From Actinomycetes bacterium (lineage in GTDB: Bacteria > Actinomycetota > Actinomycetes > Actinomycetales > Cellulomonadaceae): a DNA stretch of 8,977 bases. Numbering within the stretch: position 1 is the first letter of the stretch; the number at the start of each line of letters is the position of its first letter. The notes under the pieces were generated by a model, which was not told where the DNA came from, ran no database searches, and worked only from the letters and a program-made list of their open reading frames with translations. The stretch is taken from assembly GCA_023426865.1 (NCBI GenBank), contig JAEZBT010000165.1:1-8977 (forward strand), in the 5' to 3' direction. Positions 1 through 5,946 of this stretch are shown piece after piece. The position numbers were made by a program, and so were the translations under genes.

Positions 1-1391
<1,391 letters not shown>

Positions 1392-1515
1392 GAGGGATCC
1401 AAGTCGTCGGTGGCGTCGTCGCCCATCCCGAACACTCGGCCGGTCGTCCGGCTGCACACCCGCGCCTCACCGACAGGCGGCGGGCGCGACACAGGGGAAA
1501 TGCGACGACCCCAGT
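1392..1515 (-). other. Helicase leader / tetR-helicase spacer with two small GC hairpins
   Basis: This 124-base gap separates the tetR stop from the helicase start on the same strand. It holds two short inverted repeats: CGCCT/AGGCG (1463-1467 with 1475-1479, 7-base loop) and GCCGG/CCGGC (1439-1443 with 1448-1452, 4-base loop). Neither is followed by a T-tract in the minus direction, so neither looks like a classical intrinsic terminator for tetR. They could be leader structure of the helicase mRNA, since DEAD-box genes often have long structured leaders, but in DNA this GC-rich such stems also arise by chance. A TAGACT box (minus strand, 1518-1513) overlaps the tetR stop and could be a -10 element. 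I see no convincing -35 for it. Confidence 0.3.
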
Positions 1516-2280
1516 CTACCGGAGCCGCGCGGCGACCCCGTCCAAGAGGCGTTCGATGCCGTAGCGCATGGACAGCTCGGGGTCGTCGGCGGCCTGGACC
1601 GCCTCCCCGACGGCGCTCCCGACACGCTGGGCGAGCGGGAACGAGCGCCCGCGCATCGCGGCGCCGAGGGCGGGGCCGACCGTCTCCCACCACTGCAGCT
1701 CGGTGAGCGCCGTCTCGGCCCGGACCCGCTCCAGGCCGATGGTCCAGCGGGCCGCGTGCCCGACGAGCCCGAGCGCGGAGGAGAGCACGTGCTCGATCTC
1801 GAGGTCGGACAGCCCGATGCCGTCCAGCGGCGCGAGCTCGAGCTCGTACTTCCCGGTGACCCCGGGCCCGAGGACGGGCCGCGCGGGCGGGACGTCGATC
1901 GTCCACGGGTGCCGCAGGTGGTGCGCCCAGTTGGCCTCGACGACCCGCATCACCCCTGCGCGCCAGCCCGCCGCGTCGCGCACCCGGCCGGGCACGTCGC
2001 CGCCGTCGTACACCTGGCCGGCCACCTGGTCCAGCATGAGCTCGACGAGCTCCGACCGGCCGGGGACGTAGGTGTACAGCGACATGGCCCCGACGCCGAG
2101 CGCATCCGCCACCCGTCGCATCGTCACCGCGGACAGCCCCTCGGCGTCCGCCAGTGCCACGGCGGCGTCGACGACCCGCGCCGTCGACAGGCCACTGCGG
2201 CCGGAGGCCCCGCTCGTGCCGGGCGCGGCCCAGAGCAGGCCGACGAGCCGGGCCGGGTCGCCGCTCCCATGCGCTGCCAT
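1516..2280 (-). CDS. TetR family transcriptional repressor, divergent from an ABC exporter
   Basis: This 254-residue TetR-type one-component regulator most likely represses the divergent exporter genes and is released by a small-molecule ligand. The N-terminal DNA-binding domain spans about residues 31-84. Its helix-turn-helix is at 53-72 (TMRRVADALGV....LYTYV), followed by the typical LVELMLD helix. The all-helical C-terminal half, with HPWTIDV near residue 130 and LSDLEIEHVLSSALGLV, resembles the tetracycline-repressor-like C-terminal domain that binds ligand and dimerises. About 30 residues precede the helix-turn-helix domain, a longer arm than in most family members. The ATG at 2280 is preceded by TAGGAT, 6 bases away. 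This can be read as AGGA ribosome-binding sequence with a 7-base gap, or as a -10 box for a leaderless transcript. The stop is TAG at 1516-1518. The ligand cannot be inferred from sequence. Confidence 0.93.
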   Translation of the reverse strand: MAAHGSGDPARLVGLLWAAPGTSGASGRSGLSTARVVDAAVALADAEGLSAVTMRRVADALGVGAMSLYTYVPGRSELVELMLDQVAGQVYDGGDVPGRVRDAAGWRAGVMRVVEANWAHHLRHPWTIDVPPARPVLGPGVTGKYELELAPLDGIGLSDLEIEHVLSSALGLVGHAARWTIGLERVRAETALTELQWWETVGPALGAAMRGRSFPLAQRVGSAVGEAVQAADDPELSMRYGIERLLDGVAARLR

Positions 2281-2286
2281 GACCGC

Positions 2287-2292
2287 ATCCTA
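2287..2292 (-). promoter_or_regulatory. Possible -10 box of a leaderless tetR transcript
   Basis: On the minus strand TAGGAT fits the actinobacterial TANNNT -10 pattern and ends 6 bases before the tetR ATG, the spacing expected when transcription starts at the start codon. No good -35 is visible. The overlapping AGGA could instead serve as a ribosome-binding site for a transcript starting further upstream. Confidence 0.3.
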
Positions 2293-2295
2293 GGG

Positions 2296-2324
2296 TTGTC
2301 ACCTCGTACTATGTATCGTACTAT
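2296..2324 (+). promoter_or_regulatory. Candidate sigma-70-type promoter of the ABC exporter operon
   Basis: A -35-like TTGTCA (2296-2301, five of six matches to TTGACA) lies exactly 17 bases before a -10-like TACTAT (2319-2324, four of six matches to TATAAT). Transcription would start near 2331, about 20 bases before the ATG. The -10 and most of the spacer lie inside the repeat operator, so a bound repressor would exclude RNA polymerase. The placement is inferred from spacing and consensus only. Confidence 0.55.
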
Positions 2325-2330
2325 GTACGA
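2304..2330. promoter_or_regulatory. Probable TetR operator: tandem 12-bp repeat forming a 27-bp imperfect dyad
   Basis: TCGTACTATGTA occurs twice with no gap (2304-2315 and 2316-2327) and is followed by CGA. The second copy plus CGA makes a perfect palindrome, TCGTAC-TAT-GTACGA (2316-2330). The whole 27 bases also form a dyad centred on 2317, with perfect 6-base outer arms (TCGTAC at 2304-2309 and GTACGA at 2325-2330). Nine of 13 symmetric pairs match. The site is markedly more AT-rich than its surroundings and lies between the divergent tetR and exporter starts, where TetR operators are normally found. Its length would allow two repressor dimers, as known for the QacR IR1 operator; that comparison is inference. 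Confidence 0.75.
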
Positions 2331-2340
2331 CCTGCCGATC

Positions 2341-2346
2341 AGGAGG
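2341..2346 (+). promoter_or_regulatory. Ribosome-binding site of the ABC ATPase gene
   Basis: AGGAGG, a full-consensus Shine-Dalgarno sequence, lies 5 bases before the ATG at 2352. It fixes the start of the ATPase and predicts strong translation once the promoter is derepressed. Confidence 0.85.
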
Positions 2347-2351
2347 TACCG

Positions 2352-3200
2352 ATGACCGAGACTCCGACCCCGCCCCGTGTCCCACCGTCCGACGCCGTGC
2401 CGCCGGCGGACGCTCCCACGCGTCACACCCACCCGTCCGACGACCTCGCGGTCGTCGTGCGCGGGGTGCGCAAGACGTTCCCCGGCATGGACCGCCCGGC
2501 ACTCGACGGCGTCGACCTCGCCGTCGGCCGCGGTCGGATCTGCGCCCTGCTCGGTGCCAACGGCGCGGGCAAGACCACGCTCATCCGCATCCTCACGACG
2601 CTGACCGCGCCGGACGGCGGCGAGGTCCGGGTGGCCGGCCACGACGTCGTGCGCGGCGCGGTCGCCGTGCGGGCAGCGATCGGCCTGGTAGGCCAGGTGG
2701 CGGCCGTCGACGAGGTGCTCTCCGGTCGCCGGAACCTCGTCCTCTTCGGTCGTCTCAGCGGCCTGAGCAGGGACGACGCGTGCGTCCGGGCCGAGGCGCT
2801 GCTCGCCTGGGCGGGGCTCACCGACGCCGCCGACCGTCCCGTCTCCACCTACTCCGGTGGCATGCGCCGGCGCCTCGACCTGACCGCCGGGCTCGTCACG
2901 ACACCGGAGGTGCTCTTCGTGGACGAGCCGACGACGGGCCTCGACCCCCAGGTGCGGCGCGAGGTCTGGGCCGCCCTGCGGGCGCTCGCCGACGACGGTG
3001 TCACGGTCCTGCTGACCACCCAGTACCTGGAGGAGGCCGACGAGCTCGCCGACGACGTCGTCATCCTCCGCGAGGGGCGGGTGGTGGCCACCGGCACCCC
3101 GGCGGAGCTCGGGGCCCTGGTGGGGGAGCCGCGGCTGGTCCTGCGTCCACCGACCCTCGAGGACGTCTACCTGCACCTGCACACGGAGGTGGCCCGATGA
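2352..3200 (+). CDS. ABC transporter ATP-binding protein, DrrA-like
   Basis: This 282-residue nucleotide-binding subunit powers an ABC-2 exporter, and its closest style is the daunorubicin-resistance DrrA family. Visible motifs are Walker A GANGAGKT (68-75), a Q-loop Gln in GLVGQ (115), the signature YSGGM (167-171), Walker B VLFVDE (187-192) with a PTTGLD D-loop, and a switch region TTQYLEEAD (222-230). The usual H-loop His is Gln 224, a replacement common in DrrA-type ATPases. The tail PTLEDVYLHLH is the family's typical C-terminal element. The first 30 residues are a Pro-rich, low-complexity extension. A full Shine-Dalgarno sequence supports the ATG at 2352. The stop overlaps the permease start (ATGA), so the two are translationally coupled and surely form one transporter. 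Substrates cannot be read from sequence; drug or lipid-like compounds are typical for the family. Confidence 0.95.
   Translation: MTETPTPPRVPPSDAVPPADAPTRHTHPSDDLAVVVRGVRKTFPGMDRPALDGVDLAVGRGRICALLGANGAGKTTLIRILTTLTAPDGGEVRVAGHDVVRGAVAVRAAIGLVGQVAAVDEVLSGRRNLVLFGRLSGLSRDDACVRAEALLAWAGLTDAADRPVSTYSGGMRRRLDLTAGLVTTPEVLFVDEPTTGLDPQVRREVWAALRALADDGVTVLLTTQYLEEADELADDVVILREGRVVATGTPAELGALVGEPRLVLRPPTLEDVYLHLHTEVAR
3185..3189 (+). promoter_or_regulatory. Ribosome-binding site of the ABC permease gene
   Basis: GGAGG lies inside the last codons of the ATPase gene, 7 bases before the permease ATG at 3197. It selects that start over the longer open frame that continues upstream through the ATPase gene. 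Confidence 0.75.
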
Positions 3201-4039
3201 CGGAGCGGATCTCGACCTACCCGCCGCTGGCGGCTGCGTGGGGCAGCCCCGTGCGCCGCGGTCCGTCCCTCTGGCGCGACGCCTGGGTCCTCGCGGGCCG
3301 CACCGTCGACCACTGGCGCACCCGGCCCGGGGCGGTCGCCGTCCAGCTGCTCTTCCCCGTGCTGATCGTCCTCATGATGGGCGGCCTCTTCGGCGGCGCG
3401 ATCGCCGGCACCGCCGCCGACTACATGCCGTTCGTCGTCCCGGGGGTCCTGACGCTCACGATGCTCTTCGGCGTCGAGACGACCATGACCGCCGTCGCGA
3501 CCGACGCCGCCCGCACCCTCACGGACCGGTTCCGATCGCTGCCCATCTCCTCGGGTGCCGTCCTCCTGGGTCGCGTGATCGCCGACCTGGCCGCCTCGGT
3601 CCTCGAGCTGTCGGTGCTGACGCTCGCCGGGCTGGCGCTCGGCTGGCGCCTGGACGGCGGTCTCGGGGCGGCGCTGCTCGCCTACCTGCTCCTCCTGTGG
3701 CTGCGCCTGGCCGTGCTGTGGCTCGGCCTGCTCTTCGGGCTCCGCGTGTCGGGCCCTGAGGCGGTCATGGCGGTGCAGATCCTCGTCTGGCCGGTCGGCT
3801 TCCTGTCGACGGTGTTCCTCGACCCCGGGACGATGCCGCGCTGGCTCGGTGTGGCGGCGGAGTGGAACCCGCTGTCCGCGACGACGACGGCGGTCCGGGA
3901 CCTGTTCGGCAACCCGGGGGTGGCCGGCATCACCTGGGCGAGCGAGAACGCCGCGCTCCTGGCGGTGGCCTGGCCGGCCGTGCTCCTGGCGATCACGGTC
4001 CCGGTGGCGACGCGGGCCTACCGCAGGCTCGGGGCGTGA
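3197..4039 (+). CDS. ABC-2 type transporter permease, DrrB-like
   Basis: This 280-residue integral membrane subunit pairs with the upstream ATPase to form an exporter. Six hydrophobic segments can be seen, at about residues 46-70, 77-100, 127-150, 157-182, 189-208 and 252-272, the standard ABC-2 topology. Between segments 2 and 3, TDRFRSLPISSGAVLLGR (109-126) matches the conserved cytoplasmic stretch found in DrrB-type permeases. WNPLSATTTAVRDLFGNP (223-240) matches the conserved loop before the last helix. The N-terminus carries a short basic cytoplasmic region before helix 1, with no cleaved signal peptide. The ATG overlaps the ATPase stop by ATGA and has its own GGAGG. The stop TGA at 4037-4039 lies only 16 bases from the stop of a convergent gene. 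No T-rich terminator is visible in the gap, which holds just an 8-base palindrome, GGCCGGCC (4040-4047). Confidence 0.94.
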   Translation: MTERISTYPPLAAAWGSPVRRGPSLWRDAWVLAGRTVDHWRTRPGAVAVQLLFPVLIVLMMGGLFGGAIAGTAADYMPFVVPGVLTLTMLFGVETTMTAVATDAARTLTDRFRSLPISSGAVLLGRVIADLAASVLELSVLTLAGLALGWRLDGGLGAALLAYLLLLWLRLAVLWLGLLFGLRVSGPEAVMAVQILVWPVGFLSTVFLDPGTMPRWLGVAAEWNPLSATTTAVRDLFGNPGVAGITWASENAALLAVAWPAVLLAITVPVATRAYRRLGA

Positions 4040-4055
4040 GGCCGGCCCTGTGAGG

Positions 4056-4385
4056 TCAGGCGCGGGTCGCGGCCACCGCCGCGGCCCGCGCGTCGCCCGT
4101 GGCGCCGAGCACGAGGCGGACGCCGAGCTTGCCGAGCGTGTGCTGCATCGGCGGGCCCATGTGACCCGTCACGATCACCTCGGCCCCGTGCTCGCGCACG
4201 AACCGCACGATGCGCGCGTGGTGCGAGCCCTCGCCGCCCTCGTCGTGCAGCCGGTCCCACTCGACGTCGTGCTCGGTCCACGCTGTCACGGCACCGTCGG
4301 CCACCTCGGCGACGGCGATGCGCGGGGCCTTGCCCCAGCCCCCGCCGACCTGGCCGTCCGGGGTGACGTTGACGAGCACGTTCAT
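4056..4385 (-). CDS. NifX/NifB-C-like protein (dinitrogenase Fe-Mo cofactor family)
   Basis: This 109-residue protein is of the small single-domain family related to NifX, NafY and the C-terminal part of NifB. Stand-alone members such as TM1290 and MTH1175 are widespread in organisms that do not fix nitrogen, and their role is unknown; metal-cluster or molybdate binding is suspected. Family marks are the N-terminal strand MNVLVNVTPDG, GGWGKAPRIAVAEV (the family's [FW]G+AP pattern), then ARIVRFVREHGAEVIVTGHMGPP and LGKLGVRLVLGATGD. The RNase-H-like fold ends with the typical Ala-rich helix. His and Met residues cluster in HDEGGEGSHHAR and GHMGPPMQH, and could bind metal. The ATG at 4385 is chosen because AAGGAG lies 6 bases upstream; a TTG at 4412 would add nine poorly typed residues. 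No nif genes lie nearby, so a role in nitrogenase is not supported. It diverges from the EAL-DICT gene and converges on the permease gene. Confidence 0.85.
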   Translation of the reverse strand: MNVLVNVTPDGQVGGGWGKAPRIAVAEVADGAVTAWTEHDVEWDRLHDEGGEGSHHARIVRFVREHGAEVIVTGHMGPPMQHTLGKLGVRLVLGATGDARAAAVAATRA

Positions 4386-4391
4386 GAGGTT

Positions 4392-4397
4392 CTCCTT
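4392..4397 (-). promoter_or_regulatory. Ribosome-binding site of the NifX-like gene
   Basis: On the minus strand AAGGAG ends 6 bases before the ATG at 4385. This strong Shine-Dalgarno sequence decides the start in favour of 4385 over the upstream TTG at 4412. Confidence 0.8.
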
Positions 4398-4496
4398 CTC
4401 CTGGAGGGTCAACCGTAGGCAGGTCCTGCGGTCCCGGCACAGGACCGTCGCCTCGCATCTTCTTGATCACGGAAACGGGTCAACACCGTGGGCACG

Positions 4497-4531
4497 CGGT
4501 CGATCTGGACGGCGACCGGCAGCAGCGGTCG
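4497..4531 (+). promoter_or_regulatory. Three-part inverted repeat with mutually exclusive pairings upstream of the EAL-DICT gene
   Basis: CGGTCG (4497-4502), CGACCG (4513-4518) and CGGTCG (4526-4531) are arranged so that the middle copy can pair perfectly with either flank, with 10- or 7-base loops. If transcribed, this would give two alternative 6-bp hairpins ahead of the hairpin next to the ribosome-binding site. It could equally be a DNA operator built from repeated half-sites. Six-base GC-rich matches are not rare at this composition, so confidence is modest. Confidence 0.35.
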
Positions 4532-4533
4532 GT

Positions 4534-4560
4534 CATCCCGCGCCCCCGGCACGCGGGATG
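4534..4560 (+). promoter_or_regulatory. Perfect 9-bp hairpin just before the EAL-DICT ribosome-binding site
   Basis: CATCCCGCG (4534-4542) and CGCGGGATG (4552-4560) are perfect reverse complements around a 9-base, C-rich loop. The stem ends 10 bases before the GGAGGG Shine-Dalgarno sequence. There is no T-tract, so it is not a classical terminator. In RNA it would be a stable stem close to the initiation region; in DNA it could be an operator. Its function is unknown. Confidence 0.5.
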
Positions 4561-4570
4561 GGCAGGTCCC

Positions 4571-4576
4571 GGAGGG
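4571..4576 (+). promoter_or_regulatory. Ribosome-binding site of the EAL-DICT gene
   Basis: GGAGGG lies 5 bases before the ATG at 4582. It fixes this start and argues against the longer in-frame reading that extends back across the NifX-like gene. Confidence 0.75.
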
Positions 4577-4581
4577 TTGCC

Positions 4582-5934
4582 ATGAGCACGACCAGCCTCA
4601 CGAGTGTCGACATCGGCTCGGTGATCGACACGCGTTCGGTCCGCGTCGTGTTCCAGCCGATCTTCGACCTCCGCACGATGCAGGTGGTCGGCATGGAGGC
4701 CTTCGCCCGGGGCCCGGCCGGGACCGACCTCGAGAGCCCTGGTGCCCTGTTCTCGCAGGCGGCTGCGGTCGGTCGTGTCGCCGAGCTGGACTGGGTCTGC
4801 CGGGCCGCAGCATTCCGCGCCGTTCTCGAGGCTGGTCTGCCTCCGTCGCTGTCGGTCTTCGTCAACGCGGAGCCGGAGTCGCTGGGCCCGGAGTGCCCGG
4901 CCGACCTCCGGGCGGACATCGGCCGCGCCGAGGCACAGCTGCGCGTCTTCGTCGAGGTCAACGACAACGCCCTCGTGGCCGATCCGGCCGGGCTCGTGGC
5001 TGCGGTGGACCGCGCGCGCTCGATGGGCTGGGGTGTCGCAGTCGATGACGTCGGGGCCCGCCGCGGCACGGTCGTCCTGCTCCCGGTGCTGCACGCGGAC
5101 GTCGTCAAGATCGTCGTCGGTCTTCTCCAGAATGCCTCACCGTTCGATTCCGCCGCGCTGGTCACCAGCGCCCTGCGGCACGCGGAGCGCACGGGTGCCG
5201 CGATCTGCGTCGAGCGCATCGAGTCCGAGGAGAGCCTCACGTGGGCGCAGGCGATCGGCGCCACCTACGGCCAGGGCAACCACCTCGCGCCGCCCGGCCC
5301 GTTGCCCGATGTCGTCGCGGCGCCCCGGGTCCCGGTGCCGCTGGTCGCGCCGTCGACGGGTGACGTCCCCGTGGCCTCACCCTTGGGGCTCCTGCCGGAC
5401 CTCGAGCCGCGGCGCGTGGAACGTCTGTCGTTCCTGGACCTGGCCCGCATGGTCGCGTTCGGCACGATCGCCACCGGGGCGGCGCCGGTCGTCCTGGTCA
5501 ACCTCGGGCGGCACCCGCTCGACCGGGAGTTCTCCGCGTCGTTCCCCGACGCCGTCACGCCCGTCCTGTACGTGCTCTTCGGCACCGAGGTCTCCGGCGA
5601 GTCGCCCCCGGGCATGCGCTTCGTGCGCCTCGATCGCGGCGACTCCTGGGCCGACGTCGAGTTCTCCGTGCAGATCAACGAGAAGGGTGGTTCCGCCCTG
5701 ATCGGCGAGACGCTCCCGGACGGTGCTCTGGAGAGGTACCTGACCCAGGACGTCGAGGTGGTGCACGCCATCGTGCGGCACATCGTGCGGCGGGTCCCGC
5801 CGTCGGGCGGCGACAACCTCGCGCTCCCGCTTCCTGTCTTCGATCCTGTCGAGGACGACGAGCTGACGCAGGATGCCGGCGAAGACGTGAGTGCCGACGC
5901 CGGGCGCCGCGGGATCTTCGGGCGCCGCCGCTGA
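4582..5934 (+). CDS. EAL domain c-di-GMP phosphodiesterase-like protein with C-terminal DICT-like domain
   Basis: This 450-residue soluble signalling protein has no signal peptide or membrane segment. Residues about 19-240 form an EAL domain, the fold that hydrolyses cyclic di-GMP to pGpG. It starts with FQPIFDL and carries EAF (39-41) in place of EAL. Aligned by spacing with RocR, the metal and catalytic residues are present: E39, N95, E125, D155, D156, K176, E211, E214 and Q231. Changed positions are the loop-6 support Glu (D128) and loop 6 itself, DDVGARRG instead of DDFGTGYS; the usual KID is KIV. The enzyme may be active, weakened or only ligand-binding. A Pro-rich linker (about 241-275) leads to a second domain at about 283-405, starting LSFLDLARMVAFG and ending near IVRHIVRRV. 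It resembles the DICT sensory domain found with EAL and GGDEF proteins. The tail (413-450) is acidic and ends in a basic GRRGIFGRRR. No GGDEF domain or partner cyclase is visible nearby. Confidence 0.9.
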   Translation: MSTTSLTSVDIGSVIDTRSVRVVFQPIFDLRTMQVVGMEAFARGPAGTDLESPGALFSQAAAVGRVAELDWVCRAAAFRAVLEAGLPPSLSVFVNAEPESLGPECPADLRADIGRAEAQLRVFVEVNDNALVADPAGLVAAVDRARSMGWGVAVDDVGARRGTVVLLPVLHADVVKIVVGLLQNASPFDSAALVTSALRHAERTGAAICVERIESEESLTWAQAIGATYGQGNHLAPPGPLPDVVAAPRVPVPLVAPSTGDVPVASPLGLLPDLEPRRVERLSFLDLARMVAFGTIATGAAPVVLVNLGRHPLDREFSASFPDAVTPVLYVLFGTEVSGESPPGMRFVRLDRGDSWADVEFSVQINEKGGSALIGETLPDGALERYLTQDVEVVHAIVRHIVRRVPPSGGDNLALPLPVFDPVEDDELTQDAGEDVSADAGRRGIFGRRR

Positions 5935-5946
5935 CCCGTCCGTGCG

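Larger units (their letters stand above)
4386..4581. other. Divergent intergenic region between the NifX-like and EAL-DICT genes
   Basis: These 196 bases must hold the promoters of both divergent genes. Near-identical GGGTCAAC elements occur at 4406-4413 and 4477-4484, each followed by CCGT (the second copy has one extra A). They could be a regulator half-site pair or -35-like TTGACC boxes on the minus strand. For the minus-strand gene, TACGGT (4417-4412) fits a TANNNT -10 but has no partner -35. For the plus-strand gene I find no convincing promoter. The right half is rich in inverted repeats, listed separately. Confidence 0.4.

Noticed and set aside
2124..3182. 352-codon minus-strand frame opposite the ABC ATPase
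   Set aside because: Antisense shadow; the plus strand carries all ABC ATPase motifs. Its C-terminal part reads the tetR region out of frame.
2780..3196. N-terminal extension of the permease frame back into the ATPase gene
   Set aside because: The in-frame extension is basic low-complexity sequence. The ATGA overlap and GGAGG set the start at 3197.
4040..4055. Bidirectional terminator between the permease and the NifX-like gene
   Set aside because: Only an 8-base palindrome without loop or T-tract; too little for an intrinsic terminator.
4056..4385. Evidence for nitrogen fixation
   Set aside because: Stand-alone NifX/NifB-C-like proteins are common in non-fixing bacteria, and no other nif gene is in the window.
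4210..4581. N-terminal extension of the EAL-DICT frame
   Set aside because: It lies opposite the NifX-like gene and reads as Ser/Arg-rich noise. GGAGGG before ATG 4582 and the EAL domain onset support the shorter form.
5903..5926. GGCGCC...GGCGCC inverted repeat at the end of the EAL-DICT gene as a terminator
   Set aside because: It lies within coding sequence for the basic tail, has only 6 pairs and a 12-base loop, and no T-tract follows.
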